Below are positions 37,230 to 46,770 of a DNA stretch of 64,000 bases, one piece after another (position 1 is the stretch's first letter; each line of letters begins with the position of its first letter). Made by a program: the position numbers and the translations under genes. Source of the stretch: Pseudonocardiales bacterium (GTDB taxonomy: Bacteria > Actinomycetota > Actinomycetes > Mycobacteriales > Pseudonocardiaceae); NCBI GenBank assembly GCA_019244165.1, contig JAFATA010000040.1:1-64000 (forward strand), read 5' to 3'. A model generated the notes under the pieces. It made no database searches, was not told the origin of the DNA, and saw only the letters and a program-made list of their open reading frames with translations.

Positions 37230-40200
37230 ATGCAGGACCGTCGCATCGAGTGGACCGGCGAACGGTGCGTGCCGTGGACCGAGGACCTGCAGGTGATCTA
37301 CGAGCACTACCACCGGTACGCGCTGGCCGCCCCCTTCACCACCGGCGCGCGGGTGCTGGACCTGGCCTGCGGGGAGGGCTTCGGGCCCGCGCTGCTGGCC
37401 GGCCAAGCCCGCGAGGTGGTGGGCGTGGACATCGACCCACCGACCGTGGAGCACGCCACCGTTCACTATGGCGGGGACAATGTGCACTTCATGGTCGGGT
37501 CGATGACCGATCCGCAGCTGCTGGCCGGGGCGGAACCGTTCGACGTCATCACCTGTTTCGAGGCGCTGGAGCACGTCGAGGACCACGACACCCTGATGGC
37601 GGTGGTGACCCGGCTGCTGGCCAGCGGCGGGCTGTTCCTGACCAGCACACCCGACGTGACCGTGTACCGCCACGAGCACGGCAACGACAACCCCTTCCAC
37701 GTCCGGGAGCTCACCCAGGCGCAGTTCCAGGCGTTGCTGGGTAGCGCGTTCGGTCAGGTCGCCATCCTGCGCCAGAACGTTGCCGTGGGATCGCTGATCA
37801 CCGGCAGCACGACGCCCGGCTCGGGGATCGCGCAGTCGCTGCGAAGGACCGCGGAGGGCGGGTGGGGCCTGACGCCGGGAGCGCCGCACACCTACCTGCT
37901 CGGGGTCGCCTCGGATGCACCACTGCCAGAGCTGCCCGGGCTCAGCATGCTGGTCGATCCCGACCTGACCCTGGTGCGCGACGCGCAGCGCGCGCTGGCC
38001 GCCGAACGGCAACGCAGCACCGAGCTGGCCGGGGCGGCCCAGCAGGAAGCTGCCGCGCACGCCACCACCACGCAACGGCTGGAACGCCTGCAGGGCGAGG
38101 CGCAGCGGCTGCGCAGCGAGCTGCTCGCCGCGCAGCGCCAGACCCAGCGGGCCCAGGCGCGGGCCGCCTGGCACCAGGAGATCGCCACAGAGGCCGAGGA
38201 CCGGGCAACGCAGCTACACGCCCAGGTGTTGGCGATGCGGGCGGAGCAGTCGGCCACCGCGGTGCGGCTGATCTCCCGCTACCGGGGCATCGTGGAGCGT
38301 GCGGCGCCGCGCGGAACGCTGCGCCGTGACCTCTACGAACGTGCCCTGGGACGCGGGCTGCCGGCTCCGCCCCCAGACCAGGACGACGCCGGGCTCCCCG
38401 GCCCAGTGAGGATGCGCACCAGCACATCCCCGCTGCTCAGCATCGTCGTGCCGGTGCACGGCAAGTGGTCCTACACCCGGGCGTGCCTGGCCAGCATCGC
38501 CCAGCATGGCCCCACGGTCCCGTTCGAGGTGCTGGTCGTCGACGACGCCTCCCCGGACAACACCGCTGAGCTGGTCGCGGCCAGCCCAGGCGTGCGGCTG
38601 GTGGCCACCGAACACAACGTCGGGTTCCTGCGGGCGTGCAACCTCGGCGCCAGCCACGCCGGTGGGGCCTACCTGATGTTTCTCAACAACGACACGGAGG
38701 TGCGGCCCGGCGCCCTGGATGCGCTGGTCGAGGCGGCCGACTCGGACGAGAAGATCGGCCTGGTCGGCGCGATGCTGGTGTATCCCGACGGGCGGTTGCA
38801 GGAAAGCGGCGGGATCATCTGGGGCGATGGGTCGGGCTGGAACTACGGGCGCGACCGCGACGCGCAGGCACCCGAGTTCCAGGTGCGCCGCGACGTCGAC
38901 TACTGCTCCGCAGCGGCGGTTCTGGTGCGCCGGGAGGTCTTCGAGCACCTGGGCGGGTTCGACCAGCGCTACGCGCCCGCCTACTACGAAGACACCGACC
39001 TGGCCTTCGCTATCCGGGCCAGCGGGTACCGGACCATCGTCGAACCGCGCGCGGTGGTGGTGCACCATGAGGGCGTCTCGCATGGCACCGACCTCACCAT
39101 GAGCGTCAAGCGCTACCAGGAGACCAACCGCGCGCAGTTCGTCGCCAAGTGGGCGCCGGCCCTGGCCGAGCACCTGCCGGCCGCCAGCGCATGCAACGTG
39201 TGGCTGGCCCGCCAACGCGGACCGGCCGGGCACCAGGGCGGGCTGGTGCTTGTCGCCGACCATCAGGTGCCCACCCCCGACCGTGACTCCGGATCGATGC
39301 GGATGCACCGGCTGCTGCTGGAGCTGGTCGAGCTGGGCCAGCGGGTGGTGTTCTTCCCGGGCAATGGCGCGGTCTTACAGCCCTACACCGGGCAGCTGCA
39401 GCACCACGGGATCACGGTGATCCCCGAGACAGCCGGGCAGGAGACCTTTCTGCGCGAGGCGGGTGCGGCGCTGCACCTGGCACTGCTCTCCCGCCCGCAG
39501 GTGGCTTGGACGCTGCTGGAGCAGTTGCGGCTGGCCGCACCGCAGTGCCTGGTCGGCTATGACACGGTGGACCTGCACTTCCTGCGCCTGCACCGGCAAG
39601 CCGAGCTGGCCGGCGCAACCGGCGACGAGCGCACCGCGAGCGCCCTGGCGGGCAAGGCGGCCGCCTCACGGGAGCTGGAGCTGGGCCTGGTGCGCGCCAC
39701 CGATCTGACCTTGGTGGTCTCCGAGCACGAGCAGAGGCTGCTGCGCGCTCTGGTGCCCGAGGCGGACGTGCGGGTGCTGTCCAACGTGCACTACCCGGCC
39801 AGTGAGGTGCCGGGACCACAGGGGCGGGCCGGACTGCTGTTCGTCGGCAGCTTCGATCACCTCCCCAACCGGGACGCGGCTCGGTGGATGGCTCGCGAGG
39901 TGTTGCCGCTGGTGCACCATCACCATCCAGGCACGGTGCTGCACGTGGTGGGCAGCAACCCCTCGCCCGACGTACAGGAGCTGGCCAGCGAGACCGTCCA
40001 GGTGCACGGGTGGGTGGCTGATCTGGTGCCCTGGCACCAGCGGTGCCGGCTGTCGGTGGCGCCGCTGCGGTTCGGGGCCGGCGTGAAGGGGAAGGTGGGC
40101 GAGAGCATGGTTGCCGGCCTGCCCACGGTGGGCACGCCGGTGGCCGTGGAGGGGATGGGACTGGTGGACGGCCAGCACGTGCTGGTGGCCGCGGACGCCG

Positions 40201-40361
40201 CCGGCTTCGCCGAGCGGGTGCTGGCGTTACTCGAGGACGACACGCTGTGGCGCACGTTGTCCGCGGCCGGAGCCAGCGTGATCACGCAACGGTTCGGGCC
40301 TGCCGCGGCCCGTGCCGCTCTGCGGGATGTGCTGGACACCGCCGCCCTCAAGAAGCAGTAG
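37230..40361 (+). CDS. Trifunctional methyltransferase / GT2 / GT4-like glycosyltransferase
   Basis: A 1043-aa protein. Residues about 1-190: class I methyltransferase (VLDLACGEGFGPALLAGQ, FDVITCFEALEHVEDHDTLM). About 250-350: alanine/glutamine/arginine-rich coiled coil. About 400-640: GT2 glycosyltransferase (LLSIVVPVHGKWSYTRACLA, EVLVVDDASPDNTAELVAAS, FLNNDTEVRPGALDALVEA, then VDYCSAAAVLVRREVF and YEDTDLAFAIRASGYRTI). About 670-1043: GT4/GT1-type domain (LLFVGSFDHLPNRDAARWMA, LRFGAGVKGKVGESMVAGLP). GGGAAGGA precedes ATG 37230. Such fusions act on surface polysaccharides or O-glycans; the sugar cannot be read from sequence. Confidence 0.85.
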   Translation: MQDRRIEWTGERCVPWTEDLQVIYEHYHRYALAAPFTTGARVLDLACGEGFGPALLAGQAREVVGVDIDPPTVEHATVHYGGDNVHFMVGSMTDPQLLAGAEPFDVITCFEALEHVEDHDTLMAVVTRLLASGGLFLTSTPDVTVYRHEHGNDNPFHVRELTQAQFQALLGSAFGQVAILRQNVAVGSLITGSTTPGSGIAQSLRRTAEGGWGLTPGAPHTYLLGVASDAPLPELPGLSMLVDPDLTLVRDAQRALAAERQRSTELAGAAQQEAAAHATTTQRLERLQGEAQRLRSELLAAQRQTQRAQARAAWHQEIATEAEDRATQLHAQVLAMRAEQSATAVRLISRYRGIVERAAPRGTLRRDLYERALGRGLPAPPPDQDDAGLPGPVRMRTSTSPLLSIVVPVHGKWSYTRACLASIAQHGPTVPFEVLVVDDASPDNTAELVAASPGVRLVATEHNVGFLRACNLGASHAGGAYLMFLNNDTEVRPGALDALVEAADSDEKIGLVGAMLVYPDGRLQESGGIIWGDGSGWNYGRDRDAQAPEFQVRRDVDYCSAAAVLVRREVFEHLGGFDQRYAPAYYEDTDLAFAIRASGYRTIVEPRAVVVHHEGVSHGTDLTMSVKRYQETNRAQFVAKWAPALAEHLPAASACNVWLARQRGPAGHQGGLVLVADHQVPTPDRDSGSMRMHRLLLELVELGQRVVFFPGNGAVLQPYTGQLQHHGITVIPETAGQETFLREAGAALHLALLSRPQVAWTLLEQLRLAAPQCLVGYDTVDLHFLRLHRQAELAGATGDERTASALAGKAAASRELELGLVRATDLTLVVSEHEQRLLRALVPEADVRVLSNVHYPASEVPGPQGRAGLLFVGSFDHLPNRDAARWMAREVLPLVHHHHPGTVLHVVGSNPSPDVQELASETVQVHGWVADLVPWHQRCRLSVAPLRFGAGVKGKVGESMVAGLPTVGTPVAVEGMGLVDGQHVLVAADAAGFAERVLALLEDDTLWRTLSAAGASVITQRFGPAAARAALRDVLDTAALKKQ

Positions 40362-40378
40362 TGCTGGCGGCCACTTAT

Positions 40379-41365
40379 TTAGTTGCCGCGGATCGTGGGG
40401 GGCGCGTGGGTTATCACTTGCTTGTCGACCAGGGAGGTGAAGGTGTTCAGCACGGCATCGGCGTCATCGCGGTTCTTCCCGAGCACTTCGAAGAAGATCA
40501 CTCGGTTGTAGAGCACATACACCGCCCGGTACACCGGCTCCACCGAACCTGGGACGCTGCGCATCACCGTCACGCCCCGCAGCGCCTGAGCGTTAGTAAT
40601 CTTGATTCCACCGTCGCTGCGGACTTCCGCAGCGACGATATCCTGCGCCACCGCGATCGCCTTCTGCGCATCAGGCAAGGTGAAGGCGTACATCCCGATC
40701 TTGACCTCTTTGCCGCCGGCGGCCAGGGTGGTGGCCTTGAGCACCGCATCGGACATCTCGTTGGCGTGCAGGGCGTTCAGGATGGACTCCGGCAGCTGGG
40801 CAGCGCTCGCCAGCTCGAGCAGGCCCTCGAACGACCTGCTGCCGCGGTCGGTGCCCTCCGGGGTGATCAGGGCGTCGGCGGTGTTCACCGGGGGCCCGTG
40901 CGGGGGCGGCACGTCACGCAGCGCGGTGGTCGGTTGGAACACGGTGATCTGGTCATCATCGGACCGGCCCGGACCCGGGATGAGGAGATAGGCCACCGTG
41001 GCTGCCACCAACCCCAGCACGACCACCGCCAGCACGGTGATCCCGGTGATCTGCGGGGAGCGGGACCGCGCCGCAGGTGCCTGGAACGCCTCGTCGGGCC
41101 AGGGCGACGCTGACCTGTCCCCGGGCTCAGTGATATGCCCAGTGATATGCCCCGTGGGAGCGGCCTCACACCGCTGGAACAGGTCCCGGACCTCCTCCGG
41201 GCGCTGCGGGTAAGGCGGAAGGGGCCGCAACACCTGGGTGCGCTCGGAGTCGCCGACGTCGCTGGTGCGCACCCCCGGCGTGGCCCCCACAGAGTCGCTC
41301 TGGGCAGTGTCCCCCCCGACGGCAGTGCCCCCCCCAATGGCGCTGTCCCACCTGACGGTGCTCAT
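40379..41365 (-). CDS. Single-pass membrane protein of unknown function
   Basis: A 328-aa protein. N-terminal 115 residues are polar (Pro, Asp, Arg rich), then one membrane helix (ITVLAVVVLGLVAATVAYLL), then an extracytoplasmic domain of about 180 residues (GSRSFEGLLELASAAQLPES, ALRGVTVMRSVPGSVEPVYR, AVYVLYNRVIFFEVLGKNR). This is the layout of actinobacterial membrane-anchored domains with unknown ligands. ATG 41365 is chosen; the frame continues to 41470. It is convergent with the glycosyltransferase (17 nt between stops). Confidence 0.6.
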   Translation of the reverse strand: MSTVRWDSAIGGGTAVGGDTAQSDSVGATPGVRTSDVGDSERTQVLRPLPPYPQRPEEVRDLFQRCEAAPTGHITGHITEPGDRSASPWPDEAFQAPAARSRSPQITGITVLAVVVLGLVAATVAYLLIPGPGRSDDDQITVFQPTTALRDVPPPHGPPVNTADALITPEGTDRGSRSFEGLLELASAAQLPESILNALHANEMSDAVLKATTLAAGGKEVKIGMYAFTLPDAQKAIAVAQDIVAAEVRSDGGIKITNAQALRGVTVMRSVPGSVEPVYRAVYVLYNRVIFFEVLGKNRDDADAVLNTFTSLVDKQVITHAPPTIRGN

Positions 41366-41585
41366 GATCTGTGTCGGCGCCTCAGGTGGGGAGCTCTCCC
41401 AGCGAAACGGGGGCGGGAACGGGCTGGCCGCCTCGGGTGCACGCGCTGCAGGCGACTCGTTCGGCTTCACTCTCTACCCCCTGGGGCTCATCGGGCCGGT
41501 AGGCCGGTGGCACATTGTGCACAACAGCCACTCTGCGTTCACAGCCGACCTCCCGCCCCCGGTGGCCGGTGTTAGTCTCCCCGGC

Positions 41586-42782
41586 GTGCCGCTGCCCCCG
41601 AAGGCGCATTCGAACACCGGTTTCGCGTGGCTCAGGATGATCGGCGCGCTGATCGTGGTGGTCGATCACTCCGCGCCGCTGACCGACGCGTCACGCCTGA
41701 CGGTCTTTCCCACGTCGTGGAACTTCTCCCCCGGCTATGTCGCCTTGATGGGATTCTTCGCGATGAGTGGGTACCAGATCAGCGACAGCTGGAGCCAGGA
41801 TCCCTCGTGGTGGCGTTTCAGCGTGAAGCGGGTGCTGAGATTGTGGCCGCCCCTGCTGCTGGTGGTGCTCGTCAGCGCCCTGGTGATCGGACCACTGGTC
41901 TCCACGTTGACCCCCGCTCAGTACTTTTCCACCCGGGGGACCTGGGGATACATCGTCCACAACGCGGGTTTGTACACGTTGCAGCATCGGCTGCCCGGGG
42001 TGTTCGACCACAATCCGTGGCCCTGGTCGGTGAACGGCGCGATCTGGACGCTGCCGATGGAGCTCACCGGCTACCTGATGGTGCTGGGATTGGGCGCCGC
42101 CGGGCTGTTCCGCCGGGCGCCGTGGATGACGATCGTACTCATGTTAGCCCTGGTCGGGCTGGATCGCCGATGCGAGGCGAGCATCGGCAACCCGGGGCAT
42201 GGTGGCTCGTTTTTGCAGATGGCGATCGGGTCGATGGCGGCGTTCCTGGTCGCCTTCAGCATCGGCGTAGTGCTGCACACGTATCGGGACAAGATTCCGC
42301 TGTCCCCGTTCGTGGCGTACTCGCTGGTCGGACTGCAGATCGTCCTGCACACCACCCCAGCCGGGGCCTTCACTCTCCCGTTCATGGCCGGCTATGGCGC
42401 ACTCGTGCTCGCGTTTCATTGGCCGGCGCGCCTGGAGGGCTACGATTCCTGGGTATTCGGCAGCTACGGCTTGTACGTGTGGGCGTTCCCGGTCCAGCAA
42501 CTGCTGATCATGGCCGGCGCCAGCACCCAGTGGTTGCTCACGGTGACCGCGCTGCCGCTGACCTACCTGTGCGGCTGGCTGTCCTGGCGCTACGTCGAAG
42601 TGCCGACGTTGTCGTTGCGTCGTTACCTTCCGCGCCGCAAGCCGTGTCCCGCTTCCCCCCCTCCCGACGCCCCGAGTGCCACTCCCCCAGGCCCCGGTAC
42701 CTCCAGCGGCAGTCCCCGACATCGCCTTGCCCAGCTGCGTGAGCGCCCCGAACACCCCGCCGTGCCGGTTGGCTCGGCGTAG
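41586..42782 (+). CDS. Acyltransferase family membrane protein (OafA/YrhL type)
   Basis: A 398-aa integral membrane protein with about ten hydrophobic helices. Acyltransferase-3 features: FAWLRMIGALIVVVDHSAPL (the active-site His of this family is in VVVDHS), MGFFAMSGYQISDSW (pocket), KRVLRLWPPLLLVVLVSAL and a C-terminal Pro-rich tail. O-acetylates or acylates sugars of the cell envelope. It follows the polysaccharide glycosyltransferase locus and precedes msrA by 9 nt. GTG 41586 fits the family start. Confidence 0.85.
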   Translation: MPLPPKAHSNTGFAWLRMIGALIVVVDHSAPLTDASRLTVFPTSWNFSPGYVALMGFFAMSGYQISDSWSQDPSWWRFSVKRVLRLWPPLLLVVLVSALVIGPLVSTLTPAQYFSTRGTWGYIVHNAGLYTLQHRLPGVFDHNPWPWSVNGAIWTLPMELTGYLMVLGLGAAGLFRRAPWMTIVLMLALVGLDRRCEASIGNPGHGGSFLQMAIGSMAAFLVAFSIGVVLHTYRDKIPLSPFVAYSLVGLQIVLHTTPAGAFTLPFMAGYGALVLAFHWPARLEGYDSWVFGSYGLYVWAFPVQQLLIMAGASTQWLLTVTALPLTYLCGWLSWRYVEVPTLSLRRYLPRRKPCPASPPPDAPSATPPGPGTSSGSPRHRLAQLRERPEHPAVPVGSA

Positions 42783-42791
42783 CCTGGCGGC

Positions 42792-43472
42792 ATGGCGTTA
42801 TTCGGACGCGATAAGAGCCGCATGGTGAGCGCCGAGGAGGCGCTACCCGGGCGGTCCACCCCGATGCCGGTGGCGCAGCGGCACGCCGTGAATGGCCATC
42901 GCATCATGCCCCCCTTCCCCGATGGCCTGCGCACCGCGGTGTTCGGGATGGGCTGCTTCTGGGGAGCCGAGCGGATGTTCTGGCGCCTCCCCGGGGTGTA
43001 CTCCACCGCGGTGGGCTACGCGGGTGGCCATACTCCTAACCCCAGCTATGAGGAAGTGTGCTCGGGGCGGACCGGGCACGCCGAGGTGGTACTGGTGGTC
43101 TACGACCCGGCGCAGATCTCCTACCCCGAGCTGCTGCGGGTGTTCTGGGAAGGCCACGACCCAACACAAGGCATGCGGCAGGGCAATGACGTGGGCACCC
43201 AGTACCGTTCCGCGATCTACACCACCGACGCCGACCAGCTCGCCGAGGCGCAGGCGAGCCGGAATACCTACCAGCGCGCGCTCAGCGCCGCCGGACGGGG
43301 TCAGATCACCACCGACATCGCTGCCCTGCGCGACTTCTGCTACGCCGAGGACTACCACCAGCAGTATTTAAGCGATGCCAAGAATCCCAGCGGCTACTGC
43401 GGCATCGGCGGAACAGGTGTGCGCATGGGCGGCCCATTGGAGGGTCCTGCGGTCACGCAGTGTCCCGGCTAG
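42792..43472 (+). CDS. msrA: Peptide-methionine (S)-S-oxide reductase MsrA
   Basis: A 226-aa enzyme that repairs methionine-S-sulfoxide. Active-site motif [20 protein letters not shown], then [20 protein letters not shown] and [13 protein letters not shown], then YCGIGG with the recycling Cys. The extra N-terminal 40 residues are common in actinobacterial MsrA. The next gene downstream is separated by a hairpin. Confidence 0.93.
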   Translation: MALFGRDKSRMVSAEEALPGRSTPMPVAQRHAVNGHRIMPPFPDGLRTAVFGMGCFWGAERMFWRLPGVYSTAVGYAGGHTPNPSYEEVCSGRTGHAEVVLVVYDPAQISYPELLRVFWEGHDPTQGMRQGNDVGTQYRSAIYTTDADQLAEAQASRNTYQRALSAAGRGQITTDIAALRDFCYAEDYHQQYLSDAKNPSGYCGIGGTGVRMGGPLEGPAVTQCPG

Positions 43473-43529
43473 CCCCTGCAGGTTCCCGCGGTCAGCTGGC
43501 CTGGCGGTAACGATCATAATCATCCCACA

Positions 43530-43555
43530 GATGTAGCCACCTCTCGGGCTACATC
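43530..43555 (+). terminator. Hairpin downstream of msrA
   Basis: A 9-bp stem (GATGTAGCC/GGCTACATC) with an 8-nt loop, 58 nt after the msrA stop. It has only a weak downstream T-rich run. It separates msrA from the Cys-rich membrane protein gene and is a plausible rho-independent terminator. Confidence 0.5.
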
Positions 43556-43679
43556 GTCTCATTGAGCGGGACTGCATGACCGGGGGTACGTGGAAGACAG
43601 TCTGTGGAGATGACGATATCTCCCCATTTGTAGTGCACGGTTGGTGACGCACCCTGCAGGGTGTCCGAGGGGAGGCTCG

Positions 43680-44585
43680 ATGTCTTCCATACGCTGGCTC
43701 GTCCGCTGGGTGCTCATCATAGCGGTGATAAGCACGTGCGCGCTGCTTACACTCACCGTGGGTATGACACGCGCCGACTCAGTCACAGATGAGGGCACGG
43801 AAAGAAAAGTACCGCCTGGCTCTGCCGTCGGTATCGACCGCAGAACCACGCCACCCGTTCTCGTGACCGTCTCCGAGGCGACCATGGCCACCGTGAATCC
43901 TCCCGGGGACCGCTGTGGCCCCCACGGCGCCTCCTGCATGCACCACACGCCCACCAGCAGAGGCTCCTCCGAGAGCGATTCCTCCCGTGGCGGCTCCCGT
44001 GGGAGCGGCAGACGCTGTGGCCCCGGGCATCCCCACTGTGTCGACTCTTCCGGTGGCGACGGCGGACGTTGTGGCCCGTGGAACCACTACTGTGGTCCCT
44101 CCCCCAGACAACCTCACCCGCGGGGAACTCACCCGGAGCCTTCTGTGCCCCGGGTGATGAAGCCTCCGGTAGCCCCGATAGTGGTACCTCCCGTGGTCCC
44201 GCTGGTGGAGCCTCCCGCACCTCCCGTGGCGAAGCCTCCTGCACCTCCCGTGGTGGAGTCTCCTGTGACCCCCATGGTGAAGCCTCCCGGGACCCCGATG
44301 AGCTTCTCTAAGCTGATTCCGTGGTTGTGGGCAATGATCGTTGCGCTAATCCTGCTGGGCCTCGGGCTATTAGCCCTCTTGGGCCTCTTGGCCTGGAGTG
44401 CCGTTCGTGGTCGACAAAAGCAGAAATGGGTACACACGCATGTCCAAGCTATTGCTGGAGCCGCTCCCGGCGTTGATGTTGAGGTCATGGAGTCCCGAAC
44501 GGACCATTCGCCACCAACATGGGTCGTACGCCTCGAGCCACACGCTGATAGCGGCAGGCAGGTTCTTGAGGAGGTACACCAGTGA
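43680..44585 (+). CDS. Membrane protein with Cys-rich repeats and Pro-rich stalk
   Basis: A 301-aa protein, no known family. N-terminal membrane or signal segment (WVLIIAVISTCALLTLTVG); three copies of an RCGP-x4-C motif (RCGPHGASC, RCGPGHPHC, RCGPWNHYC) in about 60 residues; then a Pro-rich stalk made of PPVAP/PPAPP-type repeats; a second membrane helix (LWAMIVALILLGLGLLALLG) near residue 225; and a 50-residue tail with VHTHVQAIAGAAPGVDVEVM. So the Cys-rich domain and stalk would lie outside the cell with the tail inside, or the reverse. ATG 43680 has GGGGAGG upstream. Its end overlaps the next gene by 4 nt. Confidence 0.6.
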   Translation: MSSIRWLVRWVLIIAVISTCALLTLTVGMTRADSVTDEGTERKVPPGSAVGIDRRTTPPVLVTVSEATMATVNPPGDRCGPHGASCMHHTPTSRGSSESDSSRGGSRGSGRRCGPGHPHCVDSSGGDGGRCGPWNHYCGPSPRQPHPRGTHPEPSVPRVMKPPVAPIVVPPVVPLVEPPAPPVAKPPAPPVVESPVTPMVKPPGTPMSFSKLIPWLWAMIVALILLGLGLLALLGLLAWSAVRGRQKQKWVHTHVQAIAGAAPGVDVEVMESRTDHSPPTWVVRLEPHADSGRQVLEEVHQ

Positions 44586-45328
44586 GTAGTTCAACCGAAC
44601 ACCCCGGGCCGTTGTCGGTGCGGGCGTTCCTTCTCGGCGACGCCACCGGTGCCGACACCGTGGAAGCCCTGACCCACTCGCTCAGCGAACAAGGTATGAC
44701 CCAATCCGCGGTCTACGGCCTCCACAGCCTGTCCGGTTCGGCCCTGCAGGCTGTCAACCACGAAATCGCCACCGTCGCCGACGGGCTTCTGAACCTCGAC
44801 CTCGGGAACGTCCTGATCTCCGGTTGGTGCAAGTACACCGACCTGACCAAAGCGGCAGAGCGCACACTTGCTGCTCCAGGCAGCGAGGAGGTCGTGGTCC
44901 TGGCAACGCACCGCGTCGTCTCGACACATCACCCATCCATCGAGCTGCTCATCGATGGCGTCAAGGTCCACACCTTCGTTTTCGAGGTAAAAGTGGTATT
45001 TGACCTCAACGGAGTCACAGCAGTGCTGCGACAGGGTGGGCTGGTGGCACTGCGAGGAGGAGAATGCGTAGTCACCGCAACACTCATCCTAGAAGGAACA
45101 CCACTGGAGCTATCCCGGAAGGGTCGCGTCGATCTCGCCCTGGTCCTTCCGCTTCACCGGCCTATCCCGCTGACTCGGCAGGCCCGCCACACGCCCGCCG
45201 CTCACCTCGACCACCCAGTTCTCCTCGGTCAGCCAGGTGCCATCCCCATGCGGGCGGGCCATGTCGGTGACGGCCACTGTGGGCGCCAAGCTGGTTGGGC
45301 AGGCACGGCTTGGCGCCTCTCGGCGTGA
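44582..45328 (+). CDS. Unknown soluble protein coupled to the Cys-rich membrane protein
   Basis: A 248-aa frame from GTG 44582. Recognisable parts: LSVRAFLLGDATGADTVEAL, AVNHEIATVADGLLNLDLGN, VLATHRVVSTHHPSIELLID and GVKVHTFVFEVKVVFDLNGV. The first 170-190 residues have a regular helix/strand pattern; the last 60 are less regular and may be read-through. No family recognised. The GTGA overlap with the gene before implies co-translation, so the two proteins probably work together. Confidence 0.5.
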   Translation: MSSSTEHPGPLSVRAFLLGDATGADTVEALTHSLSEQGMTQSAVYGLHSLSGSALQAVNHEIATVADGLLNLDLGNVLISGWCKYTDLTKAAERTLAAPGSEEVVVLATHRVVSTHHPSIELLIDGVKVHTFVFEVKVVFDLNGVTAVLRQGGLVALRGGECVVTATLILEGTPLELSRKGRVDLALVLPLHRPIPLTRQARHTPAAHLDHPVLLGQPGAIPMRAGHVGDGHCGRQAGWAGTAWRLSA

Positions 45329-45380
45329 TGACTCGTCGTCCGGGTCAGCAGGTGATCGCGCAGATGGTCGATGTCCCACG

Positions 45381-45785
45381 CTACGCCGAGTCGTTGTAGT
45401 GCTGGGCGCGGAGCTGACGTCGGAGGCGCACAGTCGTCCCGTACGGGCCCCGCACTACCTGCGTCTCGGTCGTGAGCTGATGCATGAGCGGGAGTCCACG
45501 ACCGCGGTAACCGGCGGAATCAGTGGGGCACCGCCAGCTACCGTTGTCGGTGACGGTGACGGTGATCTGGCCGTCGGCGACACTCGCCTGCAACCGAACA
45601 AACCCTGGTGCCGTGTGCGCCGTGAAGGCATGCTCGGCAGCGTTAGCGAGAGCTTCATACACCGCAAGGGCAAGGTCCTCAGCCGCGTCCTCTGCCATCA
45701 GATTGTCAACCCAGCGACGGAACGTCCGGCGCAAAGCGGTGGCGTTCTGCGCGGTCGCAGCCACAGTCATGTCCAGCTGCGGCAC
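45381..45785 (-). CDS. ATP-binding anti-sigma-type kinase (RsbW-like)
   Basis: A 134-aa GHKL-fold protein: ALRRTFRRWVDNLMAEDAAE (helix 1), then LALAVYEALANAAEHAFTAH (N-box with Asn) and ITVTVTDNGSWRCPTDSAGY (G1-box), and RGRGLPLMHQLTTETQVVRG. Such kinases phosphorylate STAS-domain antagonists and can bind sigma factors. GTG 45785 was chosen over the longer frame. Oriented away from the STAS gene at 46162 but close to it. Confidence 0.7.
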   Translation of the reverse strand: MPQLDMTVAATAQNATALRRTFRRWVDNLMAEDAAEDLALAVYEALANAAEHAFTAHTAPGFVRLQASVADGQITVTVTDNGSWRCPTDSAGYRGRGLPLMHQLTTETQVVRGPYGTTVRLRRQLRAQHYNDSA

Positions 45786-46161
45786 AGCTAACTGCCGCTC
45801 CGTTGGGCCATGGGATCGCCCACAGCAGCCAGGCCGAGCCATGGGAGGGGAGTTCCCCGCATCTGGCTGGCTAATCGTGCACATCGTCCTTTGCGGGGCG
45901 ACACCGCAGGGCCAGGTCGGTACTGCTCGGCTCTGCGGCCAACGGCCACCGGGCCCAGGATGCGGGCGACGGGCGACGGCACGTACCGTGCGCATTCAGC
46001 ACCCCGCAGCAATGGTTACACTGTGCATACGGACTGTTACTAACCGCCACGCATGTTCAGGTTCACATTCCGAGTTCTATCGTTAGTCCACATCATGCGT
46101 AGCGTCTGCCACCGCTCCTGCCACCGCCCGGCATGCTGCCGAGGCCAGTTAGGGTGCGAGG

Positions 46162-46587
46162 GTGCATAAGTCTGGTGAGGGCGAGCCCGGTACTGACGTG
46201 GGCGCTCGGGGTCCGGCGGCCGAGCAGGTGATGCGAGTCGACACCGCCCGCGTGATGCGCGCCCAAGCGCAAGCGCTGGTGGTGACGGTGGCCGGGGAAA
46301 TCGATGTACTCACCGTGCAACGGTTGCGCGCCGCAGTCACCGCCGGCTTCGACCAGCTCCGCGACGGTGAGATCTTGGTCGTTGACCTGACCAACGTGAC
46401 GTTTCTGGGCTCGCCGGGTCTACAGGCCCTTGTCGAGGCCACCCGGGCTGCCCGGCGACGCCACGAGCCGCTGCGCATCGTGGTCGATAACACCCGTCCG
46501 GTGGTCCGCCCGATCCAGCTCACCGGACTGGACGGCATTCTCGCCCTGTACAACACCGTCGAGCAGGCTTTGCAGCCCGCGTCCTGA
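46162..46587 (+). CDS. STAS-domain anti-sigma factor antagonist
   Basis: A 141-aa protein with a 30-residue lead and one STAS domain: VVTVAGEIDVLTVQRLRAAV, then LVVDLTNVTFLGSPGLQALV with the Ser usually phosphorylated by the partner kinase. Followed by LRIVVDNTRPVVRPIQLTGL. Start GTG 46162. Its neighbours are two RsbW-like ATPases (45381 and 46771), so a partner-switching module is likely. Confidence 0.8.
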   Translation: MHKSGEGEPGTDVGARGPAAEQVMRVDTARVMRAQAQALVVTVAGEIDVLTVQRLRAAVTAGFDQLRDGEILVVDLTNVTFLGSPGLQALVEATRAARRRHEPLRIVVDNTRPVVRPIQLTGLDGILALYNTVEQALQPAS

Positions 46588-46770
46588 GACTCCCGGGATG
46601 CTGTGGCCGTTGGCATCCTGGCTGGCCGGCACGGCTGCCGCAACCGTCCGGCGGCACGGGATGGGTTGATCCAAATTGCCGCAGATCGCAGCGAGCACCA
46701 TAATGCGTGGGCGATGCCGCCTCCACGTAATACCGAAGGCGCCTTGCCGCCGGCAGCCTCGCAGCGGGGT

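Noticed and set aside
38214-39308. 364-codon minus-strand frame within the glycosyltransferase
   Set aside because: It is antisense to the GT2 domain and has no recognisable motif.
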